The notes: a model not told the origin generated them from the sequence alone. A stretch of DNA of 64,000 nt from Planctomycetia bacterium (GCA_015075745.1 JABTTW010000002.1:634453-698452), one strand, 5' to 3'; positions 1 through 9,367 are shown, numbered from the stretch's first letter. Numbers and translations are program-made.

Positions 1-2175
1 GGACTTCGGATCAGCGCCGAGAATGACACGGCGAGAGGACTGGCGTCATCTCTCTCCGGCATCACCTCGTTTCTGCGCTCGGCCGCCAAGCCGGTCACGA
101 TTCCGATTCGCATCGCCCGCAGCGGGCTCGGCCTTCTCCGCGATGTCAACCTTGGTCTGGCCCCGGCGCTGCGGCTGGCGGCGCGCGGACTTAACGGAAT
201 TCTCGATCGCGGCGGCGAGCTTGAGGTTCGACAGAAAGCCTTTAGCTCGCTCACAGGAAAGAGCGCAGCCGGGGCGGGGCACCTGGCCAAGGAATTGCAG
301 CGGGCTTCCAGCGGGATGCTTGGATTCGGCGATGCGATGGCACTAGGGAATCGTGCGCTGGCGTCGGGGATGTCATTCAGTCAGTTGGCAACGGCGATTG
401 AGTTTATCGGCAAAAAGTCTGTTGCCACGGGCAAGGACGCCAGGCAGTCGCTCGACACGGTGATCACAGGCCTTGTACGGGGCAGCACACTCTTCTTAGA
501 TGACTTCGGCATCCTGGTCGATGGCCTTGACGGGGTGAAGCGGTCCTACGACGCCATCCATGGAAGCGGGGCCTTCGAGTCGCTTGGCCCCGCCGCGCAG
601 AAGGCAGAGACGGTGCGTCAGGCGATCTCCGAGATGAACGCCCAGATGGGCAAGATCAACATTTCAGGCCGCGAGACGATCTTCATTACCGCACGGATCA
701 GGAACCAACTGAGCGACGGCGTCGATCGGCTACTGCTGGCGGCCGCGAAGAGCGACAAGGTCAAGGAATCCCTGCGCGGCGTGCGCGACACGGTCGAGGG
801 TATCACCAACCACCTGCAGGGCGGCGGCTCGCTCAGCGAGCTCATCTTCGGCAAGGGCCAGAGCGGTGGCATCTTCGGCATCATTAAGGGTGGGCTGTTG
901 GATGCCGGAGAAGCGCTGGGGCGCGGTATCTTCGGGGGCCTGCTCAAGGGCATCGGGACGATCGGCGGTCTGCTCATCGCCGGCTTCAACAATCTCAAGG
1001 GGCAGGTCGGCGATCTATGGGAGGGCTTCAAGCAAAAGGCGGGAGAAGCGCTGGACCGATTCCCGGCCATCGCAAAGACGGCGTTCACCGAGGTCGTTGA
1101 CACGCTCACCTACCTTCCCCAGGCGATGAAGGATGTCTTCGGTCCTTTCATCGGCGACTTGAAGAGCGCGATGCTGGAAGGTGCCGGATTTCTGAAGGAC
1201 GTGTTTGTCGATTTTCGCGTCTGGCTGAAGGACAAGCTGCCGAGTGTGTTCGGCGATGCGGAAGCGGATGTTGTTCCCGCAGATCAGCCCACCTTGCTTA
1301 GGGCTGCAGCCAAGGGCATGGCCACGGCATGGAACGGATTCTGGAGGGGCATCGGCAGAGCCCTCGACTATATCACCGGGCAGAACAACGTCGGCCCCGG
1401 ACCTGTTGCGCTAGCGCCACTCCCCAGCAATCCCCTGCTGGCGGCGGCGGTTGCGGCGCAGCTCTCAGCATTCGGACCTACGAGCGGTGGCGCGAGCGGA
1501 TTCTTTGGGGGACTTCGGCAGAGTGGTGAAAAAATTCTGAGTGGCGGAATCTTCGGCGGCAAGAGCCGGGCCAAAGATGCCTACGATCGCTTCCGCGAGG
1601 AGTTCCCAGCGCAGGTGCCGACCGACCCTCGAGACACGTCGACCGTCATTCCGTCGCCTTATCGCTTGACCATGCATGCCAGGATGTCCGCCCTTCGGCG
1701 AGCCGGCGTGCTTGAGAGCCAACTGCGCAACATTCAAGGCGGGGGCGCATTCACGCGGCAGCAGGCGCTACGGGACACTGCGGTCGAGGTGGCGCGGCTT
1801 CGCGGAGAGGGCAACTTCATCAGTCCGCGCGATCGCCGGGAGATTTTCGAGCGGATGCTTCGGCAAAGGCAGGACGCCGCCGCAGGCCCCATCAACGATG
1901 AGCTTAGCGGGATTCGAGCTCGCATCCTTGCCTCCGACGCGCGACGTGAGATCAATCGCGAGCGCCTCGGTGCCGCGCGAGCCAGCTTTGAATATGGAGA
2001 TCAGGATCGGCGGCGACAGGCGGAGGAACAACTTGCCGAGGCCGCCAAGTTCATGCGCGACTCCGTCGCGAGGAGCGAGGCGACCGTCGCCCTGGCGATG
2101 GGACAGATCGGACGGTTCATGGATATTATGGCCGGCGCTGAAAACGAGATGCAGAAGATCGCTGGGAATAAGTGA
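1..2175 (+). CDS. Phage tail tape-measure-like protein (5' truncated by window edge)
   Basis: The reading frame is open from base 1 with no stop, so the start lies outside the window; 724 codons are visible. The protein is rich in Ala, Gly and Leu, and alternates helical stretches with a Gly/Ile/Leu-rich hydrophobic block near bases 866-1010 (GGIFGIIKGG...GIGTIGGLLIAG), followed by amphipathic helices. This is the usual make-up of tail tape-measure proteins, which set tail length and pass through the membrane on injection. The C-terminal 150 residues are charged and coiled-coil-like. It heads a run of close-packed same-strand genes, as in tail modules. Family assignment rests on composition and context, not on a catalytic motif. 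A bacterial tail-like particle protein is the alternative. Confidence 0.7.
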   Translation, partial: GLRISAENDTARGLASSLSGITSFLRSAAKPVTIPIRIARSGLGLLRDVNLGLAPALRLAARGLNGILDRGGELEVRQKAFSSLTGKSAAGAGHLAKELQRASSGMLGFGDAMALGNRALASGMSFSQLATAIEFIGKKSVATGKDARQSLDTVITGLVRGSTLFLDDFGILVDGLDGVKRSYDAIHGSGAFESLGPAAQKAETVRQAISEMNAQMGKINISGRETIFITARIRNQLSDGVDRLLLAAAKSDKVKESLRGVRDTVEGITNHLQGGGSLSELIFGKGQSGGIFGIIKGGLLDAGEALGRGIFGGLLKGIGTIGGLLIAGFNNLKGQVGDLWEGFKQKAGEALDRFPAIAKTAFTEVVDTLTYLPQAMKDVFGPFIGDLKSAMLEGAGFLKDVFVDFRVWLKDKLPSVFGDAEADVVPADQPTLLRAAAKGMATAWNGFWRGIGRALDYITGQNNVGPGPVALAPLPSNPLLAAAVAAQLSAFGPTSGGASGFFGGLRQSGEKILSGGIFGGKSRAKDAYDRFREEFPAQVPTDPRDTSTVIPSPYRLTMHARMSALRRAGVLESQLRNIQGGGAFTRQQALRDTAVEVARLRGEGNFISPRDRREIFERMLRQRQDAAAGPINDELSGIRARILASDARREINRERLGAARASFEYGDQDRRRQAEEQLAEAAKFMRDSVARSEATVALAMGQIGRFMDIMAGAENEMQKIAGNK

Positions 2176-2209
2176 TATCAACCGCCGCGAATGCGGCGTG
2201 ATGCAATGA

Positions 2210-2614
2210 ATGGCAAGGATTCTCACATTCCGAAACGAAACCCTCGGCGACGGTGGCGTCATGATCCTACCGGCGACGGCTCCGGCCACGCCGCCAGCGG
2301 TCTTGACTTCGCTCTTTTCCGACAACGCTCAGATCAGCAGCGAGAGTCGCAACCTGCTCCACGCACTGACCGTCTCGGTTTACATGGTCAAGTCCGACGA
2401 AATCGCCCTCGCCAAGCGGGCCATGCAGATTCAGATGCTTGTGGGATTGTCGGGCGCGATGCTCGTCAAGGTCGACGGCGTGAGCAAGGTGCGATGGAAC
2501 GACTGCATCCTCGCCGACGCGCCGCAGGTCGAAGTGCCCGAGGGATTCGGCGGACGCTTCACGCCGGGCTGGCGGCTTACGTTCTGGGGTTCATTGCCGC
2601 CGGAGTTTCCATAG
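2210..2614 (+). CDS. Small tail-module protein, unknown function
   Basis: This 134-residue protein lies between the tape-measure-like gene and the next large tail gene, 34 bp after the former and 2 bp before the latter. It is preceded by a small hairpin (CGCCGC/GCGGCG at 2183-2198). The protein has a mixed alpha/beta look with no signal peptide or membrane segment, and ends in a beta-rich stretch (GWRLTFWGSLPPEFP). I do not recognise a family. In many siphophages and myophages this position holds a distal-tail or baseplate adaptor, but nothing in the sequence proves that. The start at 2210 is chosen because a longer frame reading through 2191 belongs to a different phase. Confidence 0.65.
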   Translation: MARILTFRNETLGDGGVMILPATAPATPPAVLTSLFSDNAQISSESRNLLHALTVSVYMVKSDEIALAKRAMQIQMLVGLSGAMLVKVDGVSKVRWNDCILADAPQVEVPEGFGGRFTPGWRLTFWGSLPPEFP

Positions 2615-2616
2615 CG

Positions 2617-4173
2617 ATGCCGACGTATCAACTTCGCATCGACGGTTCGCTCGTGCCGCTTGGATCAGCGCTGCTGCCGTGTACGCTCGTGCGCTATGAG
2701 CTTTCGTATGACGGACCGGCAGAGTTGGTCGTGCGGTTCATCATTGACTGGCGCAGTCCGCCCTTCTCAACCGACGCACAGGTGGAGCTTGTGGTCGACG
2801 GCGTGCGGCGGTTCCTCGGGCTGTTCGATCCGGCGAGGCCCTACGTCGCGGCCGACAATGAAAGATACGTTGAGTACACGGCGGTCGATCTGTCTGAATG
2901 GGCAGGCCGGCTGATCCCATACTCACAGTTCGGCAAGCCGTCCTTCACGCTCTCGCCAGGACCCTTGGAGTCGGTTCTAAATCAATACCTCTCGGCACCC
3001 GAGGTGGTTGCCAAGCTTGAAGAGGTGGGGATCGCCACGGACTTCGCCTTTGTCGGCGGCGCGGCGGAGATTGAATGCTTCCCGGTTTCGCTGGAGACAG
3101 CCTCACTCGACGCGGCACTGCGGCAGATCGCGGCGGCCGCGGCCGGCGGCGTCGGCGTCTTTCTGGACTGCTCGCAGAGCCCCCCGATGTACACCTTCGT
3201 CGCGCTTTACGGCGCGCCGGTCTATGACCTGGTGGTTGACAGCACTCTTCTCGAAAAACTCGACATCCTCCAATCGATCGAGGGTCGGGCCGGCGCGGTG
3301 CAGACGCTGGCCGGCCAGACGACGGGCACGGCGGATGTCACGTCTTACCAGCGAATCGAAATGGTGCCGGCGTGGGACCGGACGCCGCGTACTTCCATTT
3401 TTGGCACCGTCATTTACCCGGAGAACGAATGGGTCATTGGCGATGCGTCTGCGGTGATTCGCACGGGAGAGGAACCCGAGATTACCGTCACGCCCGGCCC
3501 CCGCGCCGAGGTCTATCGTCGATGGTCATTCGCGGCGGCCGATCCGTCTCCAGCGCCCGGTGGGAGGATGATTGCGGAGATCCTCATCAATCGAGACGGC
3601 GACCTTGCCAACGGCGTGTGGAAACGGGTGGAAGTGCAATCGATCGACTTTGAGAACTCGACGGTCCTGCTCAAGGAACCGGCACTTGCCAACCCCGCCA
3701 TTGGATTCGGCCGTTACAACGTGAATGAGCCTGGCCGGGCTAAAGGGGCAAGGGTCCATCTTGCTTGGTCGTCATCCGGTGTGGGTAGTGCGCAGATCAA
3801 CATCCCTTCCGTTCGCTTCCCGGCACAGGGTTATGCGGGTCGTGTCGTCACGATGGCACCCAAGCGAGGTCGGACCGTGCGGCACATCGCCATTCCCCCT
3901 GGCGTCAACCGCGAGGCCTATGCCCGCTTTGCCCACGCGGCGATCAGCGAGCCGCTGGTTCGCGGAGAAGTGCCGATCGTGGGGCCACTGCCGGCCGCCC
4001 TGTGGGCGATGTCGCGACGGGTGAGTATCCGCTCGGCCCAACACGGGCCGACCGGTCACGAACGCATCGAGGCCCCGGTGAAGGGCGTTCGAGTCGAGTT
4101 CGAACGCGGAGGCTCGGCCCGCGTGCAACTGTCTCGAGACACTGCCTCGCTGGTGGAAGGAGGCTCGGCATGA
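2617..4173 (+). CDS. Large tail-module protein, baseplate-hub-like
   Basis: The protein has 518 residues and opens MPTYQLRIDGSLVPLGSALL. The ATG is 2 bp after the preceding stop; the frame extends further upstream, but that part lies over the neighbouring gene and looks like shadow. The N-terminal 150 residues are beta-rich (VELVVDGVRRFLGLFD), followed by a helical Ala-rich stretch and a long beta-rich C-terminal half. Size, position after the tape measure and secondary structure suggest a tail-tip or baseplate hub protein, by inference only. No enzymatic motif is seen. Its stop overlaps the next start (ATGA), which suggests translational coupling. Confidence 0.65.
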   Translation: MPTYQLRIDGSLVPLGSALLPCTLVRYELSYDGPAELVVRFIIDWRSPPFSTDAQVELVVDGVRRFLGLFDPARPYVAADNERYVEYTAVDLSEWAGRLIPYSQFGKPSFTLSPGPLESVLNQYLSAPEVVAKLEEVGIATDFAFVGGAAEIECFPVSLETASLDAALRQIAAAAAGGVGVFLDCSQSPPMYTFVALYGAPVYDLVVDSTLLEKLDILQSIEGRAGAVQTLAGQTTGTADVTSYQRIEMVPAWDRTPRTSIFGTVIYPENEWVIGDASAVIRTGEEPEITVTPGPRAEVYRRWSFAAADPSPAPGGRMIAEILINRDGDLANGVWKRVEVQSIDFENSTVLLKEPALANPAIGFGRYNVNEPGRAKGARVHLAWSSSGVGSAQINIPSVRFPAQGYAGRVVTMAPKRGRTVRHIAIPPGVNREAYARFAHAAISEPLVRGEVPIVGPLPAALWAMSRRVSIRSAQHGPTGHERIEAPVKGVRVEFERGGSARVQLSRDTASLVEGGSA

Positions 4174-4973
4174 GTCTCATCCGCCGGATCGTAACCAACT
4201 TCGACCTCGCCTTTAAGAGCACGCGAAAGCTCCGCAAGGACCTGAATGATCTGCAGCTTGAAGTGAGCGGCCTGCGAAGTCAGATCAGCGAGTTGCAGGG
4301 CGGCAGTGCGCACAGCCCTGGGCTCAACCTGGACTCTCCGCTGATCTTTCTAAAGATCACAGAGATTGCCGAGGTCGGCGCGGCGGGCCGGAGACTTAAC
4401 ATCGTGCCGTGGAATTCCCTGCCGTATCCTCCCGAGAATCCCGGTGACCCAGCGGGCCCCGCGATGGCTTACGAGGAGTTTGGCGAGCACAGCGCGTTTG
4501 TAGTCGACAAGGACGACACGCAGCTCTACCTCATCGAGACGGACGCAACCATGCCGCTCGTCTTCGTCGGCGCGCGCGTGCTCTGCGTGAACACGCGGCT
4601 TTTGTCTCAGGGCGACGAACCCGCCAAGGCCCTCTACCGACCGATCGCCGGTGAGGTCTTCGGCTTCTACGTGCAACTGGGAGACCCCGACGGCAATGAC
4701 CGCTACCCCTGGAAACAGGTGTGGCCGATCTCTCACCAGGTCGAGGGGCACCCCGACCACTACACCGACGAGACTGAGCCGTTGGGCGTGGGCATGGGAA
4801 TGCTGGGCTTGGCCCAGCCGTTTGAGCGCATCGCTCATGACACTCAGATCACCGTGCGGCATCGCAATTACGCCAACAGGAAGGTTTTCCTGTTCCAGAA
4901 GGCCCCGCCGCTCAGTGGCGGATTCTTTGAGTTCAACGGCTACGAAGAGCCGGAATACGTGGTGTGCAGCTGA
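4170..4973 (+). CDS. Tail-module protein with N-terminal coiled coil
   Basis: This 267-residue protein starts at an ATGA overlap with the preceding gene and has a good ribosome site (GGAAGGAGG) just upstream. Residues 15-45 form a clear heptad pattern (KLRKDLNDLQLEVSGLRSQ), pointing to a trimeric or dimeric coiled-coil stalk. The rest is beta-rich with many aromatic residues and ends FFEFNGYEEPEYVVCS. Such a layout is typical of fibre or spike components, but I do not recognise a family. The frame extends upstream to about 4002; that part overlaps the previous gene and lacks a ribosome site, so it is not used. Confidence 0.65.
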   Translation: MSLIRRIVTNFDLAFKSTRKLRKDLNDLQLEVSGLRSQISELQGGSAHSPGLNLDSPLIFLKITEIAEVGAAGRRLNIVPWNSLPYPPENPGDPAGPAMAYEEFGEHSAFVVDKDDTQLYLIETDATMPLVFVGARVLCVNTRLLSQGDEPAKALYRPIAGEVFGFYVQLGDPDGNDRYPWKQVWPISHQVEGHPDHYTDETEPLGVGMGMLGLAQPFERIAHDTQITVRHRNYANRKVFLFQKAPPLSGGFFEFNGYEEPEYVVCS

Positions 4974-5785
4974 TGGCAGTTTACGCGTCGGGAAAGCAGA
5001 ACGGGAAAGCAGAGAGAACCGGCGGACGCGCTACGCGCCGAACCGGCTGCGGCTGCCTGCTCGGCGACCTGGCGTGGGACAACTTCACGGTGCATCTCGT
5101 GAACTGGGAAGACTGTACGCCGAACGGCCCGTGCTCGGTATCGGGGGGCGGCAATCCGTTTGTCGAGGTCCAGCGCAATCTCTTGTGGACGCCGCCGCCG
5201 GGCAACTATGTGCTGCCCTACATCGGCCCGTTATCAGGACCAGGTCTGCCGGGTTGCCTCTTCGGATTGTTCAATCAGTCCGGTGAGGACTGCGGCAAGG
5301 CCATCGAATCGCCGACCTGTGATGCGCAGAGCGCGTGTCTCGATTCCATCTGCGAGTATGGCGCTGACATGATCGTTCTTGAGGTGAGATTCCAGGACAA
5401 CGCCAACCCGAGCTTTCGTCGGTACGACTTCAGTCTGGGGATCGCGCTTCCCATCTATGGCACCGGTCCGATTTATCAATCGGAGGTGGGATTCCCACTG
5501 CTCAATAGCCGTATGATTGCTGGGTGCAACTTCAATCCAACCTGTGGGTGCTTCTATACGATTCCATCGCCGGCATACGTCAGCCAGTTCTCGCTCTTCA
5601 GGAACGACCTAATTGCTCAGCAGGAGGTGTTCCGCGGAAGTCTCTCCGCGACCCCATTCTGCCCGAGCGAAGGCGTGCTGAACGTCAACTGGCCCAGCAG
5701 CTCACTGAAGGTTCAACGGCGCAGCGCCTACCCGTACTCTCAGCCTCCGACCGACAACAACATCATCATCACGCAAGGACCCTGA
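4973..5785 (+). CDS. Cys-rich tail-module protein, unknown function
   Basis: The protein has 270 residues and starts at ATG 4973, overlapping the previous stop as ATGA; a GTG nine bases upstream is possible. It is unusual for its many cysteines (CGCLLGDLAWD, CTPNGPCSV, CDAQSACLDSICEYG, CNFNPTCGCFYTIP). These suggest disulfide-stabilised or metal-bound folds that would be exposed on a particle. Between them the chain is Pro/Ser/Asn-rich and beta-like. No signal peptide and no membrane segment are seen. I cannot name a family. It is part of an uninterrupted same-strand tail gene run. Confidence 0.6.
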   Translation: MAVYASGKQNGKAERTGGRATRRTGCGCLLGDLAWDNFTVHLVNWEDCTPNGPCSVSGGGNPFVEVQRNLLWTPPPGNYVLPYIGPLSGPGLPGCLFGLFNQSGEDCGKAIESPTCDAQSACLDSICEYGADMIVLEVRFQDNANPSFRRYDFSLGIALPIYGTGPIYQSEVGFPLLNSRMIAGCNFNPTCGCFYTIPSPAYVSQFSLFRNDLIAQQEVFRGSLSATPFCPSEGVLNVNWPSSSLKVQRRSAYPYSQPPTDNNIIITQGP

Positions 5786-5786
5786 A

Positions 5787-6251
5787 TTGACGACGCAGGC
5801 GATCGACATCCTGACTCGCGACCGCGTCTGCATGGCGTGTGAATGCTCTGACTTCGTCGGGGATGGCGAGTATCTCACCTGCGAGCACGTGACCGATGAC
5901 CACGGTCAGCCGCTCACATGCCGCCTCAAGGGAATGCTTGCCGATCCGACTGCGACGTGCCCGCATCCCGACCCGGCTCAATCGCGGCGATGGAACGAAG
6001 CGACGGTGAATCAGGGCAAGGGCTGTGGTGGCAGGTCTCCCGCCCGCGCGGCGAGTACTTCGCCGGCGAGCGTGTTGACGCTGCGAGTTCGCGCGTGCCT
6101 GGGGCACGGCGCGGACCAACCGCGATGTGAGCACGCCGGCGACGGCTGGTCTTGCGGATTGATAGGTCGATCGATCGCCGCTGACCTGAAGAATCCCGCG
6201 TTCGCTTGTCCGGGCGGGCGCTTCGCCGCGCAGGAGGATGCCGCGTCATGA
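5787..6251 (+). CDS. Small Cys-rich protein with internal duplication
   Basis: This 154-residue protein begins with TTG, one base after the preceding stop. The two halves share a pattern: C-x-C, then a CEH triad, a C-x-L/I-x-G step and a closing NP/DPTA-x-CP (TCEHV...DPTATCP in the first half, RCEHAG...NPAFACP in the second). Regular Cys and His residues suggest a zinc-binding or disulfide-knotted module present twice. It could be a small structural or regulatory factor of the phage-like element. The function is unknown to me. The next gene starts in an ATGA overlap. Confidence 0.55.
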   Translation: MTTQAIDILTRDRVCMACECSDFVGDGEYLTCEHVTDDHGQPLTCRLKGMLADPTATCPHPDPAQSRRWNEATVNQGKGCGGRSPARAASTSPASVLTLRVRACLGHGADQPRCEHAGDGWSCGLIGRSIAADLKNPAFACPGGRFAAQEDAAS

Positions 6252-6799
6252 CGCTCATCCCCGATTTTCTGGTGACCAATCGCACACCGACCTTGCGGCT
6301 GCTGCGCTCGCACGATGTGGAGCCCGATGCGGGAGTGGTGATTCTGTGGAACGGGACGCGCGCCCCGAACGGTGATGGCGTTGGCGGCGGCGACGGCTTG
6401 ATCGACTACGTGAACCCACTGGCCGGTCCGATTCAGATGTGGCGAGGCGGTCACCATCATTGGCTCGGCGGCGCCTTTCCCGGTGACGAGTTTCCGTTCT
6501 TCGGAGCCGGCTCGAATTTTGAGCTTGGCTTTTGTCACGGGCCTTTCTGCGCGGGGCCATTCGGCATCGGCACCGACTACATGACGTGGAAGTTTCCGTT
6601 TCCGCTGCGCGACGGCGACTATCGGTTCATGATGCTGCTCGTTGATGCGCTGGGCAATCGACGATCAGAGTTCGGATCGCTGCTCGCCTTTCGCGTGGAG
6701 GCCCCGCCGCGCCCGCCGAGCGGTCTGTCGGTCGTCGAGGCGTCGGGTTTTCTGCAGGCAACTTTTGATCCGTCTCCGGAGTTTGCGGCGGCGGCGTGA
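6248..6799 (+). CDS. Tail-module beta-sandwich protein
   Basis: The protein has 183 residues and starts at ATG 6248 in an ATGA overlap. It contains Gly/Asp-rich turns (NGDGVGGGDGLIDYVNP) and a C-terminal part that resembles an Ig or fibronectin-III strand pattern (PRPPSGLSVVEASGFLQATF). No signal peptide. It is likely a decoration or tail-tip accessory protein, by analogy with Ig-like domains often found in tail proteins. The frame runs upstream to 6206, but the ATGA overlap supports 6248. No family recognised. Confidence 0.6.
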   Translation: MTLIPDFLVTNRTPTLRLLRSHDVEPDAGVVILWNGTRAPNGDGVGGGDGLIDYVNPLAGPIQMWRGGHHHWLGGAFPGDEFPFFGAGSNFELGFCHGPFCAGPFGIGTDYMTWKFPFPLRDGDYRFMMLLVDALGNRRSEFGSLLAFRVEAPPRPPSGLSVVEASGFLQATFDPSPEFAAAA

Positions 6800-6806
6800 G
6801 GATCAT

Positions 6807-7643
6807 ATGGCTGAGCAACTATTCAGCGAACAGTACTTTCAGGATGGCGGATCGTTCGACGAGCTCACGTTCTTCAGCAACACGCCTAGGCCTGAGCTCG
6901 CCGGCCTATTGATTCCTCCGGCGACGGCGTCTGGGCCGAACAATCATCGCCAGCACTTCCTAAATATGCTTGAGTTTCTATCTCGGCGATGGTCCTCGAC
7001 GTTCAAAGGCTACGTTTACAAAGCGGACACGGACGGCGACCTGGAATTCTCGGTGCCGTCGTTCACGAAGGATCACCGGGGACTCACCTACAGCTATGCC
7101 GGCGGCACCGGCATCGGCGGACTGGTTGCGGGCGCGACGCGATACATCTGGGCGAACCTTCTACCCGACAAGACCGTGACGATCGAAGTCGGGGCAGTGC
7201 TGCCGGCCACGACGCACGCAATCATCCTTGCGGCAATCGCCGCGCCGGCGACCGGTCCCTGGCGTCCCAATCACATTACGCGCATGACCGATCGACACGG
7301 CGCTTCTTCGAGTGCCGGCCAGGTGTTCACCGTCGAGACGCCGTTCACCTATCAAGACGTCGGAACCATCAGCCTCGGCAAGGTGCGCGCGGGCGGCCGC
7401 ATTCACCGGATCACAACGGTGGTGGAGACGCCCTTTGACGGGGTGACGCCGACCGTCAAGTACGGTGACGCCGGCGACGATGATCGGCTGGTCGCGACCG
7501 GCTTTGTCAACCTCACCGTCGTCGAGAAGTACATCGCACAGCCGTTCCACCTGTACGCCGCCGAGACCGAGGTCATCGCCACCCTGGCGATCGGTGGATC
7601 TCCGTCACAGGGCGCTGCAACCGTCATCATGGAGCATTCATAA
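6807..7643 (+). CDS. Tail-module protein, unknown function
   Basis: This protein of 278 residues opens MAEQLFSEQYFQDGGSFDEL, 7 bp after the previous gene. It is rich in Thr, Ala and Gly with predicted beta structure through most of its length (VTIEVGAVLPATTHAIILAA). It carries no signal peptide, no membrane span and no recognisable catalytic motif. Its stop overlaps the start of the next gene by one base (TAATG), which suggests coupled translation with the fibre-like protein. A structural role in a tail fibre complex is inferred from context only. Confidence 0.6.
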   Translation: MAEQLFSEQYFQDGGSFDELTFFSNTPRPELAGLLIPPATASGPNNHRQHFLNMLEFLSRRWSSTFKGYVYKADTDGDLEFSVPSFTKDHRGLTYSYAGGTGIGGLVAGATRYIWANLLPDKTVTIEVGAVLPATTHAIILAAIAAPATGPWRPNHITRMTDRHGASSSAGQVFTVETPFTYQDVGTISLGKVRAGGRIHRITTVVETPFDGVTPTVKYGDAGDDDRLVATGFVNLTVVEKYIAQPFHLYAAETEVIATLAIGGSPSQGAATVIMEHS

Positions 7644-8833
7644 TGAACCGAATCACGCGACAACTTACAGCGATCATCGTCGTCACCCTCAGCGCCTCGG
7701 CCGCGATCGCCGACGTGATGAATCTCACCGGCACAACCGCCACCACCTTCAAGATCGACGCAGGCTCCGCGACGCCGGTGACGCTCACGAATGACGGAGC
7801 TGGTCGCCTGCAACTGTCTGGCGGACTGCGCGTGCCATCCGGGACGATCGACCTGTCCGGTGCCACGGTGAGCGGCGGCTCGATCAACAGCGCGCCGCTC
7901 GGCGCGACCACGCCGGCGTCTGGCACCTTCACCGCGCTGACCGCAAACAACGGTCTTACCGTCACCGGCGGCAGCGTGAGCCTGTCGGGTATCACGGTAA
8001 GCAATGCCGGCATCGTCACCACCATCGACATCAACGGCGGCACGATCGACGCCACTTCGATCGGTGGCACGACGCCAGGCAGCGGAGCGTTCACAACGCT
8101 ATCTGCGTCCAGTCAGTTTACGAGCTCGCTTGCGACGGGTACGGCTCCAATGTCGATTGCATCGACGACGAAGGTCGCGAACCTCAACGCCGACGCGGTC
8201 GATGGTGTCAGCGTCACCGCCGGCAGCGCGGGCGCTGTTACCTACCAGTCTGACGCGAACACGATCGCGGCCACGTCGGTTGGAACGTCTGGCCAACTCC
8301 TCGTGAGCGGCGGGAGCGGCGAGCCGACATGGACCGGGCTGGCCAGTGGCAAGATTTTCGTCGGCGGCATTGGTGGAACGCCCGCCGCAGTCGATGTGAG
8401 CGGCGACGCCACGCTTGCCTTCTCCGGCGCGTTGACGATCGCGAGCAGCGCCGTCACCGCGGCCAAGCTGGCCGACGCCGTCGTCGATGAAATCGCGGGA
8501 TTTTCAGTCAGCGCGGGCGCAGAGGCATCGGATGTCATCCGCGTGACGGTGCAGATGAAGGACGCGCAGGGTAACAACCTTGCTCGTGCCGGCATGGTGT
8601 CGTGGGTGCTTTCGAGTTCGGTGGACTCAGCAGCCGTCACAATTCTTACGCCGACGATCGCCCTGGTGGATGGCACCCTGTGGCAGCAGATTACCGCGAA
8701 CAAGAAGTACGTTCACTTCACCGACTCGACGGGCAAGCTCACGATCGACGTGACGCTATCTGGCGATTCGACACTGCAATTTGTCACAGCGGTCGCCGGC
8801 AAGATCACGTCCCAGGCCCTGGACTTCGACTAG
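7643..8833 (+). CDS. Fibre-like beta-repeat protein with signal peptide
   Basis: The protein has 396 residues. The N-terminus (MNRITRQLTAIIVVTLSASA) is a clear signal peptide, with likely cleavage after AIA near residue 23. What follows is low-complexity Gly/Ser/Thr/Val beta repeats, including two copies of a phage-fibre-type motif (PLGATTPASGTFTALTA and IGGTTPGSGAFTTLSA). This motif is widespread in tail fibres and adhesins that form trimeric beta structures. A signal peptide is unexpected for a particle protein assembled in the cytoplasm, so this may be a secreted adhesin caught in the module or a phage protein with a secreted role. Confidence 0.7.
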   Translation: MNRITRQLTAIIVVTLSASAAIADVMNLTGTTATTFKIDAGSATPVTLTNDGAGRLQLSGGLRVPSGTIDLSGATVSGGSINSAPLGATTPASGTFTALTANNGLTVTGGSVSLSGITVSNAGIVTTIDINGGTIDATSIGGTTPGSGAFTTLSASSQFTSSLATGTAPMSIASTTKVANLNADAVDGVSVTAGSAGAVTYQSDANTIAATSVGTSGQLLVSGGSGEPTWTGLASGKIFVGGIGGTPAAVDVSGDATLAFSGALTIASSAVTAAKLADAVVDEIAGFSVSAGAEASDVIRVTVQMKDAQGNNLARAGMVSWVLSSSVDSAAVTILTPTIALVDGTLWQQITANKKYVHFTDSTGKLTIDVTLSGDSTLQFVTAVAGKITSQALDFD

Positions 8834-8842
8834 GAGGAACCT

Positions 8843-9367
8843 GTGCCCGCATTGCTCCTGCAGAAGACGATTCCCGCCGAGCTCCTGGTACCCTGGGGCG
8901 GCTCGCCCTTGCCGGCGATTGAGCAGCCCGTCAACTCGCCCCAGCTGATGGAGATGAGTCTCGACGATACGGAGCCACAGTCGGTCCTGATTCGCTGCGG
9001 CCGAATCTTCGATGAACTGGTCTCGACGGCCGACCTGGTCATCGCCTGGTGGATGCACACCGGCTACACCAACGGGCCCTTTCAGTTCACGACACGCTGT
9101 GACTCCCGACGCATGGGCGACGATGCTGCGACCAACTCATGGGGCACAACCGTCAACGGGCAGTTGCTGGCATTCCCCGCGTCAGCGTCCGAGCTTGCCT
9201 TTGGTGAGATCGTGATCCCGGCCGGAGTAACGCGAGACAACATTCAGTATGGTGATGACCTCGACATTCAGCTCACGCTCCTGCCCGACGCTGCTCGCAG
9301 CGGCGTTTCACAGAAGCTCTATCTGAAATGGGTCGAGGTACGACTGGAGATCCCTGACGTTGCCTGA
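8843..9367 (+). CDS. Tail-module protein, unknown function
   Basis: This 174-residue protein starts at GTG 8843 with a strong ribosome site (TAGGAGGAA) four bases upstream. It is beta-rich with Trp and Asp (ADLVIAWWMHTGYTNGPFQF) and ends in KLYLKWVEVRLEIPDVA, a strand-turn-strand pattern seen in carbohydrate-binding or jelly-roll folds. It could be a receptor-binding or capping protein at the tail tip, by inference from its place after the fibre-like gene. I recognise no family. The next gene starts within its last codons. Confidence 0.6.
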   Translation: MPALLLQKTIPAELLVPWGGSPLPAIEQPVNSPQLMEMSLDDTEPQSVLIRCGRIFDELVSTADLVIAWWMHTGYTNGPFQFTTRCDSRRMGDDAATNSWGTTVNGQLLAFPASASELAFGEIVIPAGVTRDNIQYGDDLDIQLTLLPDAARSGVSQKLYLKWVEVRLEIPDVA

